64,000 nucleotides of DNA from Enterobacter ludwigii (GTDB lineage Bacteria > Pseudomonadota > Gammaproteobacteria > Enterobacterales > Enterobacteriaceae): positions 2,170,001 to 2,234,000 of the forward strand of contig CP083824.1 of the NCBI GenBank assembly GCA_023023105.1. The letters run 5' to 3'. The notes beneath the pieces were generated by a model, which did no database searches, had not been told where the DNA came from, and worked only from the letters and a program-made list of their open reading frames with translations. Below are positions 9,257-18,603 of this stretch, piece after piece (the stretch's first letter is position 1; each line of letters starts with the position of its first letter). Position numbers and translations under genes: made by a program.

Positions 9257-9694
9257 TTACCCCCGTAGCCACGGTGTGATCGTCAGCCCGGTCAACAAAC
9301 CTTCCGGACTAAGCAGGCGAGTGACGGTTTGCCCCCACGGTTCAGTACGGTTAGCCACAAGCAGGCGATAACCTTTATCCCTCAGGATACGGGTAGCAGA
9401 AGCGAGATCCTGCACCTCGTATTCAATCCATCCCTGAGGTATCGGATGATCGGCTGGCCACTGCTCCTGGCCAAAACATGACGTGGCAGCCTGCGAAAGC
9501 GGCCAGACGGCAAAATGTTTAACCCCCTGCAAAAGACCTTCTTCGGCAAGAAGATAGTCGCTATTACCTTCCATCGGCTTTAGCGGCAATCCGAGCGTCT
9601 CGACATAAAACCCGTAACTGGACTCTGTATTTCGCGAAATGGGTCCGAAACCCGCGATAAATAACACGTCAACTCCCGGTAAAATCTGCGACAT
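9257..9694 (-). CDS. VOC-family (glyoxalase/bleomycin-resistance fold) protein
   Basis: 145 residues with paired beta-alpha-beta-beta-beta modules: SSYGFYVETLGLPLKP and GWIEYEVQDLASATRILRDKGYRLLV, then TVTRLLSPEGLLTGLTITPW. VOC proteins are metal-dependent lyases or dioxygenases, or drug-binding proteins. The metal positions are not the standard H/E/H/E set, so function is open. It is convergent with the DUF4440 gene. Confidence 0.8.
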   Translation of the reverse strand: MSQILPGVDVLFIAGFGPISRNTESSYGFYVETLGLPLKPMEGNSDYLLAEEGLLQGVKHFAVWPLSQAATSCFGQEQWPADHPIPQGWIEYEVQDLASATRILRDKGYRLLVANRTEPWGQTVTRLLSPEGLLTGLTITPWLRG

Positions 9695-9776
9695 AGCACC
9701 CCCTGGATTGCCTGAAATTAATGCTGAATTTAAAGTATGGCTGGCATTAACACTACCCTCAATTCTGGTATCTCAT

Positions 9777-10937
9777 TTACCGTATCGGGCATGCCGCCAC
9801 GGGTTTAAACGTAAGGGCGATGACGATCAACAGCACGACACCGGCGCTCATTACCAGCCAGGCGCTGGTCAGTGAAACCGCATTGTCGCGAACGATCCCC
9901 GCAATTAATGGCATGAGTGCCGCAATCATGTACCCGCCGCCTTGCACTTTCGAAAGTAATTTCCCTGCCTGGGCAGGTGTTTGTGCGTGATCGAATGTGA
10001 CGATGAGCGACAGCGGGAAGAGGGCGCCGATACCTGTGCCAAGCAGTAAGGTTGATATTACGGGCGTGGTTCCTGGCGAAAAGACCAGACACATTAACCC
10101 CGCCAGCAGCAACAGCAGAACAGTAATCAGCGGAACGCGACGGTCGGGGAATTTACCAATTAGCGCAGAGACAACAAACCCTGCGACAACTTCGGTTAAT
10201 GTTAGCCAGGCCAGCATATAACCGCTGCTGCGTGCGCTCCATCCCGCCTGAATATAGAGCGGTGGCAGCCACGCCAGAACCAGCGTGTAGGCTCCCGTCC
10301 CCACACCGAAAAAGAGCAGCAATAGCCCGGTACGGGAAGAGGAGAGAGTCACTGATTCGCGCACTGGCGTTTGCCCGCGATGATGCTTAACCAACGCCAG
10401 CCACAGTACCAGCGCAAGCAGCGTTAACACACCTGCCATCGCCAGCGCGGGCTTCAGCGCAAGCCATGAAAATAACGGCTCGGCACTGGCGGCCGCTAAT
10501 GCGGCCCCGGCCATAATGCCCGTGCTGAACAGGGACATCACCGTGCTGGCCGTCTGTGCATACTCCCTTTTTATCAGAGCAGGCATTAACGCCTGGATCA
10601 TGCCTATGCTGGCCCCGCCCAATAATGCTGTGGTCATCAGGCCGGTCAGCGTGGCGCTCATCCCCCGGAATGAACAGGCCAGGAGCAGGATGAAAAGTCC
10701 GATCATAATCCCCCGGACGACACCCACTCTGGCTAAAAGCCAGGGGCCGCTTAATGCCGCCAGCCCCATCATGGCGACAGGTAGCGTGGTAAGCAGGCTG
10801 AACTCTGTGGCTGATAACCCCACTTCACGTTGAAGTACTGAAAACAACGGTCCGACAGAAGCAAGTATAGGGCGCAGGTTCAACCCGACGATAAAAGCGA
10901 TAACGGCAAAGAGTAAAGGCGATGTGCGTTTCAACAT
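9777..10937 (-). CDS. CynX/NimT-family MFS transporter
   Basis: 386-residue inner-membrane carrier with 12 predicted helices. The start VIAFIVGLNLRPILASVGPL and the motif GGASIGMIQALMPALIKREY are typical of the CynX/NimT (cyanate/2-nitroimidazole) branch, as in E. coli YeaN. It is probably an exporter. ATG 10937 has AAAAGGAT nine bases upstream; an open frame extends further but without family similarity. A divergent MarR-type gene and a perfect 22-bp palindrome (10984-11005) sit directly upstream. Confidence 0.87.
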   Translation of the reverse strand: MLKRTSPLLFAVIAFIVGLNLRPILASVGPLFSVLQREVGLSATEFSLLTTLPVAMMGLAALSGPWLLARVGVVRGIMIGLFILLLACSFRGMSATLTGLMTTALLGGASIGMIQALMPALIKREYAQTASTVMSLFSTGIMAGAALAAASAEPLFSWLALKPALAMAGVLTLLALVLWLALVKHHRGQTPVRESVTLSSSRTGLLLLFFGVGTGAYTLVLAWLPPLYIQAGWSARSSGYMLAWLTLTEVVAGFVVSALIGKFPDRRVPLITVLLLLLAGLMCLVFSPGTTPVISTLLLGTGIGALFPLSLIVTFDHAQTPAQAGKLLSKVQGGGYMIAALMPLIAGIVRDNAVSLTSAWLVMSAGVVLLIVIALTFKPVAACPIR

Positions 10938-10983
10938 GAGATCCTTTTCGGTAGTGAGCAGCCAGGGCAAAACACCGCAAGCA

Positions 10984-11005
10984 TTTATCTTAACGTTAAG
11001 ATAAA
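10984..11005. promoter_or_regulatory. Perfect 22-bp palindrome, likely MarR operator
   Basis: TTTATCTTAAC is followed immediately by its exact reverse complement. It lies between the divergent MFS and MarR-family starts (47 and 63 bases away). MarR proteins bind A+T-rich palindromes of this size, so one bound dimer could repress both promoters. Confidence 0.75.
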
Positions 11006-11067
11006 ATCTTTTTTTGTGTAAGATGTACCGCACAACAGGATAAATTCCCGCGTTATCAGGGGTGAAA

Positions 11068-11574
11068 ATGAAAGACCATGTCGATTTTGTTGTTGACCAG
11101 TGGGGCAGTGCCATGCCGGAACTGGATGTCTCATCGATGAAAATTTTTGGCCGCATGCTCAGGTTGATGAAGCATCTTGCAAAAAAGCGTGCGCAGGCCA
11201 TGGCGTCGTTCGGTTTTCGCGAGGGCGAATTTGATGTGCTTGCCACGTTGCGTCGCGCCGGTGAGCCCTATTGCCTGTCGCCCACGCAGCTGTATAAATC
11301 GCTGTTGATCACCTCTGGGGCAATGACTAACCGGCTCAATCATCTGGAACAACAAGGTTTTATCCGGCGGATTGCTGACCCTGAAGACAAACGCAGCACC
11401 CTCGTCAGCCTGACGCCTCACGGGCAGGAGTGTATTGAACGCGCGTTGATCGTTCATACAGAAACACAGAATGCACTACTGAAACCGTTATCGGGCGAAC
11501 AACACGGGCAGCTTGAATCCCTGCTGAGGGAATTACTGCTGACATTTCCTCCGGAGGCGTCGGGGGATAAATGA
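11068..11574 (+). CDS. MarR-family regulator
   Basis: 168 residues. The winged helix spans about residues 50-125 (FREGEFDVLATLRRAG, SPTQLYKSLLITSGAMTNRLNHLEQQGFI, wing DPEDKRSTLVSLTPHGQE), with N- and C-terminal dimerisation helices. AGGGG precedes the ATG at 11068; a GTG two codons upstream is an alternative. It is divergent from the CynX/NimT-like exporter with a shared palindrome, so it probably represses that exporter and itself until a small aromatic ligand binds. Confidence 0.87.
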   Translation: MKDHVDFVVDQWGSAMPELDVSSMKIFGRMLRLMKHLAKKRAQAMASFGFREGEFDVLATLRRAGEPYCLSPTQLYKSLLITSGAMTNRLNHLEQQGFIRRIADPEDKRSTLVSLTPHGQECIERALIVHTETQNALLKPLSGEQHGQLESLLRELLLTFPPEASGDK

Positions 11575-11611
11575 CTGAACACTGGCCGGAATATCGCAAA
11601 AAACAAGGTGA

Positions 11612-12541
11612 ATGATGTCATTACCACCACTGTATGCCCTACGCGCGTTTGAAGCGGCCGCACGGCTGAACTCATTCAGTAAAGCCGCTGAAACGCTCAA
11701 TATTACGCCGGGCGCGGTCAGCAGACATGTCCGGACGCTTGAGTTGTGGTTCGACTGTGAGCTTTTTAAACGACAAGGCCCGAGAGTCGAGGTGAGTGAG
11801 GCCGGACGGATTCTTGCCGGGCAACTCAGCGAAAGTTTCGCCAGCATGGAGTGGGCCTGTCGGGCATTCAGAAGTGAACATCACCTCCTGCGCCTCAAAG
11901 CCCCCAGCTCGCTTACCATGAGGTGGTTGCTCGATGCCCTGAGAACTTTTCGCGAGAGCCATGCGAAACCCAAAGTTGAAATAGCCAGTGTTTGGATGGA
12001 CATTGATACCGTTGATTTCACTCGCGAGCCTTACGATTGCGCGATACTCCTCGGAAATGGGTATTTTGGTGAAGCCACAGAGAGCCGGTTGCTTTTCAGT
12101 GAATGGCTTATCCCCGCTTGCGCCCCCTCTTTGCTGGAATCTGCCCGGCATCATCTTCCTCAGTGCGATCTTATCCATCCCTCACCGGACAGACGAGACT
12201 GGAGAAGGTGGCTGAAAAGGACGGGGAAATTTCCCGGACTCGACGTGAGTGGCGGGATTGTCTTTGATACCCTTGAACAGGGAAGTCTTGCAGCCATGAA
12301 CGGTCATGGTGTCGCTATGACTGACCTTCGTCTCTCGTCAGAAGCCCTGACGGGTGGCCTTCTCGTCCTTCCCTTTCGGGAGGCCATCGCAACAGGAGAG
12401 GGCTACTATATTGTCTGGCCGAAAAATTCGCTCAGAAAGCAAAGTATCGAACGCCTGTTAGGCTGGCTTAATCTTAATACTCCGGTTGTTCCTTCTCTGG
12501 ATATTGTATGTCTTGATTGGGATTATAAAAGGTCGTACTGA
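11612..12541 (+). CDS. LysR-family regulator (GcvA/AmpR-like)
   Basis: 309 residues. The GcvA-type N-terminus is clear: LPPLYALRAFEAAARLNSFS and LNITPGAVSRHVRTLE. The effector domain is at about 95-300. Tandem ATG codons at 11612 and 11615 follow AAGGTG; either may be used. It lies 37 bp after the MarR gene on the same strand, so both may be on one transcript. No divergent target is next to it, so its regulon cannot be read from context. Confidence 0.85.
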   Translation: MMSLPPLYALRAFEAAARLNSFSKAAETLNITPGAVSRHVRTLELWFDCELFKRQGPRVEVSEAGRILAGQLSESFASMEWACRAFRSEHHLLRLKAPSSLTMRWLLDALRTFRESHAKPKVEIASVWMDIDTVDFTREPYDCAILLGNGYFGEATESRLLFSEWLIPACAPSLLESARHHLPQCDLIHPSPDRRDWRRWLKRTGKFPGLDVSGGIVFDTLEQGSLAAMNGHGVAMTDLRLSSEALTGGLLVLPFREAIATGEGYYIVWPKNSLRKQSIERLLGWLNLNTPVVPSLDIVCLDWDYKRSY

Positions 12542-12542
12542 A

Positions 12543-12570
12543 ACAGGATATTCCCTGCGGAGTATCCTGT
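12543..12570. terminator. Hairpin between convergent genes
   Basis: ACAGGATA and TATCCTGT form an 8-bp outer stem with a partly paired G+C-rich inner part, located between the LysR stop and the stop of the convergent unknown gene. No strong T-run, so termination is inferred from position. Confidence 0.5.
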
Positions 12571-12583
12571 CTGTCAGCATTAT

Positions 12584-13054
12584 TTATGCGTAGGGGATGT
12601 TAGCCATTTTCTTATATCTATCCGGCAATGCACTATTCAGGTTGAGCAATTTATCCAGAATGTAGAGGGCAGGTGCTCCTTTTTCCCGCTCTGCATCGAT
12701 CAACGCAGTGCGTAATACGTTGGCAGCCGCTGTCATTTTATGAAAATAATCCACTGCTTCAGATGCCTGCATTTCATCTGACGCGGTGTTAGGCACCCGG
12801 GACCATTCCGCGAAGTCAGGCAGGGGAAGGGGGATGTCTTCTTTGGGTAAATACGCAGAAAGCAACTCCTCAGCTTTGCCAGGCTCGCTAAGGGCGAATG
12901 AGAGCAGATGCAGGCGATGTATAAATTGTGAAAGTGCTTCAGAGTTTCCTTTCTCAGCTGAAAGTATTTTTATAAACGTATGTAAATTTTCAGTCGTGGT
13001 ATTTTTATGTGGCAAAACTATATTCATTAAATGGCATAAAATTTCTAGCGTCAT
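12584..13054 (-). CDS. Unknown all-helical protein
   Basis: 156 residues from ATG 13054, which has GAGGAACCT directly before it. The sequence is rich in Leu, Glu and Lys and looks fully helical (LEILCHLMNIVLPH, LHTFIKILSAEKGNSEALSQ, AVDYFHKMTAAANVLRTALI). There is no signal peptide or membrane segment. I do not recognise a family. It is flanked by a convergent LysR gene and a divergent cupin gene, neither of which suggests a job. Confidence 0.6.
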   Translation of the reverse strand: MTLEILCHLMNIVLPHKNTTTENLHTFIKILSAEKGNSEALSQFIHRLHLLSFALSEPGKAEELLSAYLPKEDIPLPLPDFAEWSRVPNTASDEMQASEAVDYFHKMTAAANVLRTALIDAEREKGAPALYILDKLLNLNSALPDRYKKMANIPYA

Positions 13055-13375
13055 AGGTTCCTCATCAACTCTCATTATTATTTAGAGTATGCGTCTCGAT
13101 GTTCATTTCATCGAACAGCAATAAAAAAGGTTGAGGGAATGATATTTCAGTGCGGTTAAATTGAAAAACGACAAATAGTAAGACTCAGCGTGAGTTTTAC
13201 TCAACATTGAATTTTACCCATAACACAGGGCTCGGAACCTGCAGACGCGTTAAGGTCTTTGCTGGCTCTGAGGTGAATTTATTGAGGATCGCCGTAGCTG
13301 ATTGTCTGTTTCTAATGGTATAACGTGCTGCGGCAATCGGGTTGCCGTATGTTAACTACACTCCCAAAGGTTTAT
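13055..13375. other. Intergenic region with no convincing gene
   Basis: 321 bases between two divergent starts, A+T-rich on the left. A small hairpin ACTCA-GCG-TGAGT followed by TTTT occurs at 13183-13198. Promoters for both flanking genes must lie here, but I cannot place them reliably. No repeated or coding structure was seen. Confidence 0.5.
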
Positions 13376-13852
13376 ATGAAACAAATTACGTTCAGTGACC
13401 TGCAGCAACAAAGCGAGCAAGCCGCAAATTCCCCTCGCTTACGCGCTCATCGAAATTTGCACCCTGAGCTCAGCGATCCGGTTCAGCGTCTGGCTATTGC
13501 CATGGAACCAGGTACCTATGTTCGTCCTCATCGTCACCCGCACACGTTTGAACTGCTGACGGCTCTTAGCGGGCGCTTTTTAGTACTGAATTTTGATGAC
13601 AACGGTAATGTGACCCAGCGGGTTGTACTGGGTGAAGATTGCAAGGTGCTGGAGATGGACGCGGGGATCTGGCATGCCGTGTTATCGCTGGATAAAGGCG
13701 GGGTCATTTTTGAGGTAAAACACGGTGGCTACCAGCCTGTTGCCGAACAAGATTCAGCCCCATGGGCACCTGCTGAAAACGAGCCAGGTACCGCGGAGCT
13801 AATGAAATGGTACGCTCAGGTACAAGTGGGTGACGGTGGTTTTACGCTGTAA
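13376..13852 (+). CDS. WbuC-family cupin metalloprotein
   Basis: 158 residues from ATG 13376, preceded by AAAGG. The cupin motif PHRHPHTFELLTALSGRF supplies metal-binding histidines, and GIWHAVLSLDKGGVIFEVKHGGY gives the second motif. WbuC-type proteins accompany O-antigen or L-fucosamine genes in some loci; here the gene is alone, so a role in polysaccharide synthesis is not supported by context. The last 11 bases overlap the convergent oxidoreductase gene. Confidence 0.85.
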   Translation: MKQITFSDLQQQSEQAANSPRLRAHRNLHPELSDPVQRLAIAMEPGTYVRPHRHPHTFELLTALSGRFLVLNFDDNGNVTQRVVLGEDCKVLEMDAGIWHAVLSLDKGGVIFEVKHGGYQPVAEQDSAPWAPAENEPGTAELMKWYAQVQVGDGGFTL

Positions 13853-14447
13853 TGGTGCTCACAAGCCCTTGCAGGAAATCCTCAACCTGAGAAGGTGTTG
13901 CTGTATCCGCCTGGAAAAGAATATCAAGCGTGACGTTCTTCAAGCCGCAGAAGCCGAAAATACCCTCGATTATCTGCGTCTGAATCGCCGTTGTGTAGCC
14001 ATGCTTATCGAATCCGCTGAGATCGGTGCCTGCTGTTGTCACAAGGTGAACGGGAACGTCACGCAAATTCCCCACAATCCGGCCATCTTCTCCCACCTTA
14101 TATGCCCAGTCCAGCGTCAAAACGCGATCAAACCAGCCTTTTAACAGACCGGGAACTGACCACCAGTACACCGGGAAGACAAACACCAGCCTATCCGCTC
14201 GCTCGACGCGCTGCTGCTCGCGCAGAATATCGCCGGGAAGGGCGCTGGGATCGCCGTGATATAAATCAAGATCGGGACGAGACATGGCCGGATTAAACTC
14301 TTCAGCATGCAGATCGGCAATTTCAACCTGCGTACCTTGCTCGCGTAATTTCACGGCAATATGGGTTGCCAGCGAATGGGATAATGAGTTGTCGACAGGG
14401 TGAGCCGTCACGATCAATGCGTTATTAATGGCATTTGTAGCAGACAT
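13842..14447 (-). CDS. NAD(P)H:quinone oxidoreductase-like flavoprotein
   Basis: 201 residues of the flavodoxin-like Flavodoxin_2 family (MdaB/KefF/NQO1-like). NALIVTAHPVDNSLSHSLA is the FMN/FAD phosphate loop, FVFPVYWWSVPGLLKGWFDRVL the flavin-binding central motif, and TTAGTDLSGFDKHGY the later substrate loop. It would do two-electron reduction of quinones in the cytosol. A TetR gene lies just upstream on the same strand, with a perfect inverted repeat (14481-14495) in between. Confidence 0.87.
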   Translation of the reverse strand: MSATNAINNALIVTAHPVDNSLSHSLATHIAVKLREQGTQVEIADLHAEEFNPAMSRPDLDLYHGDPSALPGDILREQQRVERADRLVFVFPVYWWSVPGLLKGWFDRVLTLDWAYKVGEDGRIVGNLRDVPVHLVTTAGTDLSGFDKHGYTTAIQTQIIEGIFGFCGLKNVTLDILFQADTATPSQVEDFLQGLVSTITA

Positions 14448-14480
14448 AGTGACCTCGAATGGGTAAGAATTGACGCTTAT

Positions 14481-14495
14481 GTTACCATTGGTAAC
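14481..14495. promoter_or_regulatory. Inverted repeat, likely TetR operator of the flavoprotein gene
   Basis: GTTACC-ATT-GGTAAC is a perfect 6+3+6 inverted repeat 34 bases upstream of the flavoprotein start. Its core TACCATTGGTA resembles TACCATCAGTA at 15134-15148, in front of the neighbouring TetR gene. Confidence 0.65.
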
Positions 14496-14520
14496 TTAAG
14501 CATCAATCCACCCCGAGCGA

Positions 14521-15114
14521 TCATTTTGTGCTATTCACGTAGGTCTCCAGCACGCCAGTCATGGCACCACTGAGCATATCTTCTGCAATATTTCGGGCGA
14601 GCGCGCCGTTACCTGCGGCCGTGCTGAGAGCATCTGCTGCACCAATGATGGCCGTCAGTACCGCTTCGCCCTGGACACCTTTCAGAACGATAAAAGGGGA
14701 AAGCGCGGTACGCAGACAGTCGGCACATTCCGCCACGCAGGCTTCCCGAAACGTTTGCAACGCGCGGGAGCCGGACAGTGCCGCGGCGATCGGCCCGGTT
14801 TCAGGCCCGGCGGTAATGGCGCAGTCGATATAGGCAGCGCTGAAAAAGCGGATCGTCTTTTCCAGTGTTTTGCTGTCGACCGCCAGCGTCTCACGGAATT
14901 TCGCCAGTTGCCGATCGCTATAATCCTGGTACAACGCCATCAGCAACCCTTCACGATCGCCAAAGTGGTCGTAGGGGATAGGTTTTGTCACGTTGGCCCG
15001 CTCGGCCAGATAACCGAGCGTCAGTGCCTCCGTGCCTTGCTGGCGGACAATACCACGCGCAACCTCCAGCAGTTGCACGCGGCGATCCTCTTTTCTTAAG
15101 CGCTTAACAACCAT
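14521..15114 (-). CDS. TetR-family regulator
   Basis: 197 residues from ATG 15114, which has GAGGAAAGC before it. The TetR HTH is at about residues 10-55 (LEVARGIVRQQGTEALTLGYLAERANVTKPIPYDHF), with a C-terminal helical ligand pocket. Its stop lies 73 bp before the flavoprotein start. Matching inverted repeats occur in front of both genes, which suggests autorepression plus control of the quinone-reductase-like gene. The truncated RND gene upstream on the same strand may once have been in the same regulon. Confidence 0.88.
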   Translation of the reverse strand: MVVKRLRKEDRRVQLLEVARGIVRQQGTEALTLGYLAERANVTKPIPYDHFGDREGLLMALYQDYSDRQLAKFRETLAVDSKTLEKTIRFFSAAYIDCAITAGPETGPIAAALSGSRALQTFREACVAECADCLRTALSPFIVLKGVQGEAVLTAIIGAADALSTAAGNGALARNIAEDMLSGAMTGVLETYVNSTK

Positions 15115-15133
15115 GCTTTCCTCAAAACTTTTA

Positions 15134-15148
15134 TCTACTGATGGTAGT
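15134..15148. promoter_or_regulatory. Second candidate TetR operator (autoregulation)
   Basis: On the minus strand the sequence reads ACTACCATCAGTAGA, a near-palindrome sharing the TACCATnnGTA core with the site at 14481. It lies 20-34 bases upstream of the TetR start, directly after the stop of the RND fragment. Confidence 0.5.
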
Positions 15149-15565
15149 TTACACGTTTTCTGCGGGGTGCTGCACGCGTTGTTCCACCGGGTGGATCCTG
15201 AACCAGATCGCATACATTGCAGGCAGGAACACGAGCGTAACGATTGTTCCCCCTAACGTTCCGCCGATTAGCGTATAGGCCAGCGTTCCCCAGAAGACCG
15301 AATGCGTCAGGGGAATGAACGCCAGCACTGCAGCCATCGCGGTCAATAATACCGGTCGCGCCCGCTGGACCGTCGCCTCGACTACCGCCTGGAACGGGTC
15401 GAGACCTTCTTTCTGGTTATGGTCGATTTGCCCAATCAGAATCAACGTATTGCGCATAAGAATGCCTGAAAGAGCGATCAATCCGACCAGCGCATTGATG
15501 CCAAACGGCTGATTGAAAACCAGCAGTACAGGCACCACGCCAATCAGCCCCAGCGGAGCGGTTAA
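15149..15565 (-). pseudogene. C-terminal fragment of an RND efflux pump
   Basis: About 138 codons matching the last part of an RND inner-membrane transporter, normally about 1030 residues: APLGLIGVVPVLLVF, then FGINALVGLIALSGILMRN, ARPVLLTAMAAVLAFIPL and GGTLGGTIVTLVFLPAMY. The frame is fused at 15565/15566 to the left end of the IS5-type element, and the open frame continues into IS DNA without a natural start. The missing N-terminal part is not found on the other side of the element, so the gene is a remnant of deletion and not a simple insertion. Confidence 0.88.
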
Positions 15566-16761
<1,196 letters not shown>

Positions 16762-16785
16762 CTAAATAAGGTGTCGAGAGAGATT

Positions 16786-17325
16786 ATGAAATATTCAACA
16801 TTTTTTGCCCCAGGCATAATGGCGCTTATTCTTGCTGGTACCACGGGAACCGCATTTTCGGCCCAGGTTGAACTGGTGAAACCGGAACATCTTATTGTCG
16901 ATAAAAGTCTGACGCAGACGCAATTAGCGGCGAATGAATATGTTGCCAGAGAGTATGCAACGTTCTGGAATACGGGGGAAGAGTCCCTGGCCCGTAATGC
17001 CCTGGCGATTAATTTCATTGATAAAACACCCCCTGAGGGTCGTAAGCAAGGTCCTGAAGGCGCGATTTTAGCCTCCCGGGCATTTCGTACCGCTGTGCCT
17101 GATTTACGCTGTGACGTTAAGCAAATGATTATTTCGGGTAACCGTGCTGTATCCCATTTACATTTTCACGGCACATTCACCGGGACATTTGGCAAGCTAA
17201 AAGGAAAGGGGCAGAAAATAGATTTTATCGCCACGGATATTTATGAGATCGGTGACGGCAAAATTGTGGCTAACTGGCATATTGAGGACAACCTGACGCT
17301 GATGAAGCAACTGGGGGCGTTGTAA
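16786..17325 (+). CDS. Exported SnoaL-like (NTF2-fold) protein
   Basis: 179 residues from ATG 16786. Residues 1-26 form a Sec signal peptide with a probable cut after AFSA. The mature part has the SnoaL/ester-cyclase layout: NEYVAREYATFWNTGEESLARNAL, AVPDLRCDVKQMI, VSHLHFHGTFTG and GDGKIVANWHIEDNLTLMKQLG. Such proteins are of mostly unknown activity. The longer open frame starting in the IS end is an artefact of the insertion. The native promoter may have been replaced by IS-proximal DNA, as the element ends 24 bases upstream. Confidence 0.82.
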   Translation: MKYSTFFAPGIMALILAGTTGTAFSAQVELVKPEHLIVDKSLTQTQLAANEYVAREYATFWNTGEESLARNALAINFIDKTPPEGRKQGPEGAILASRAFRTAVPDLRCDVKQMIISGNRAVSHLHFHGTFTGTFGKLKGKGQKIDFIATDIYEIGDGKIVANWHIEDNLTLMKQLGAL

Positions 17326-17328
17326 ATT

Positions 17329-17357
17329 CATCACTCCGGGGTCTGCCCGGAGTGATG
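17329..17357. terminator. Bidirectional hairpin between convergent genes
   Basis: CATCACTCCGGG and its exact complement form a 12-bp stem around a 5-base loop (GTCTG), between the SnoaL-like and DUF1348 stops. The T-tracts are weak on both sides. Confidence 0.6.
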
Positions 17358-17365
17358 CGAAAATC

Positions 17366-17833
17366 CTATAAACCCAGATCGCTCAAAGAGGGGTGATCGT
17401 CCGGGCGTCTGCCCAGTGGCCAGTGGAACAGTCGCTCTGATTCCTTGATCGGCATATCGTTGATACAGGCAAAACGACGCTTCATGAGCCCATTCGGCTC
17501 AAACTCCCAGTTTTCATTGCCGTATGAACGGAACCAGTTGCCTGAATCATCATGCCATTCATAGGCGTAGCGAACCGCGATCCGGTTATCCGTAAATGCC
17601 CAGAGCTCTTTAATCAGACGATAATCCAGCTCTTTTTTCCATTTCCGCTCCAGAAACGCCTGGGCCTCTTCACGGTTGGTGGCGAATTCCGCACGGTTGC
17701 GCCATTGGGTATCAAGTGAATAGGCCAGTGCGATTTTCGCCGGGTCGCGACTGTTCCAGCCATCTTCTGCCAGCCTGACTTTTTCGATAGCACTTTCACG
17801 CGTGAAGGGCGGTAAAGGAGGACGTGTGTTCAT
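17366..17833 (-). CDS. DUF1348 (NTF2-like) protein
   Basis: 155 residues of the DUF1348 family: [49 protein letters not shown], and [17 protein letters not shown]. It folds as an NTF2-like barrel and is cytosolic; its reaction is not established. It starts divergently from a TetR gene, with a perfect palindromic operator 26-43 bases upstream of its ATG, so it is likely the main target of that repressor. Confidence 0.87.
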   Translation of the reverse strand: MNTRPPLPPFTRESAIEKVRLAEDGWNSRDPAKIALAYSLDTQWRNRAEFATNREEAQAFLERKWKKELDYRLIKELWAFTDNRIAVRYAYEWHDDSGNWFRSYGNENWEFEPNGLMKRRFACINDMPIKESERLFHWPLGRRPDDHPSLSDLGL

Positions 17834-17858
17834 GGCGATTACCTCAGGATTATATTAT

Positions 17859-17876
17859 GTAGACAGGTCTGTCTAC
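17859..17876. promoter_or_regulatory. Perfect TetR-type operator palindrome
   Basis: GTAGACAG-GT-CTGTCTAC is an 18-bp inverted repeat with perfect 8-bp arms in the divergent TetR/DUF1348 promoter region. The TAGAC...GTCTA form is typical of TetR-family operators. Confidence 0.8.
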
Positions 17877-17936
17877 TTGCGGTAATCTATGCCTGTGAAA
17901 TAACGTTGTCAACATCCGTTTTGAGGCTACCGAAAA

Positions 17937-18521
17937 GTGAAAACAGACCCCGTAAGCAACGATACAAAAATCAGCGTCAGGGATAAGATATTACTGACGG
18001 CGCACGATCTGTTTTATTCCACAGGTTTCAGGGCGACGGGGGTGGATACGCTGATTAAAGCGTCGAAAGTGACAAAGGTGACTTTCTATCGCCATTTCCC
18101 GAGTAAAAGTTTACTTATTCTTGCCTATTTGCACTATCGGCATGAAATATGGATTAGCTGGTTTGAGTCCACGCTGCGTCGACATCTCGTCAAAGGTAAA
18201 ATACCTTCTGATGCGATATCTGAAACGCTTTACGAATGGTTTATTTCGCCTGAGTTCCACGGCTGTGCGTTTATTAATGCCAGCGCAGAGGCAAAATCGG
18301 AAGATATTGAAAGCGAAATAAAAGAGATATGCCGCGATCATAAAATCGAAACAAAGAAAATCATTGCGCAGATGACGGGCATGACGAATGAGAACGTCGC
18401 CAACGAAATCATGTTGCTCATTGACGGCGCAATTATCCATGCACAAATGGGCATGGATACGGATGATGTCATCAATTCGTTGAAGAGGGCACTAGCCGCA
18501 GCGTTATTAGGGGGTAAATAA
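17937..18521 (+). CDS. TetR-family regulator
   Basis: 194 residues starting at GTG 17937. The HTH lies at about residues 14-60 (KILLTAHDLFYSTGFRATGVDTLIKASKVTKVTFYRHF). The C-terminal half contains FHGCAFINASAEA, common in the YcdC/AefR-like group that pairs with oxidoreductase genes. It is divergent from DUF1348 and shares the 17859 palindrome, so it probably represses DUF1348 and itself. Confidence 0.86.
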   Translation: MKTDPVSNDTKISVRDKILLTAHDLFYSTGFRATGVDTLIKASKVTKVTFYRHFPSKSLLILAYLHYRHEIWISWFESTLRRHLVKGKIPSDAISETLYEWFISPEFHGCAFINASAEAKSEDIESEIKEICRDHKIETKKIIAQMTGMTNENVANEIMLLIDGAIIHAQMGMDTDDVINSLKRALAAALLGGK

Positions 18522-18603
18522 TGTTTACACCTGCGACGACTGACAAACGCCCGCAACACAATAACGCTAAGCGTTGACTAACCTTCACACCGGAAATGAG
18601 CAA

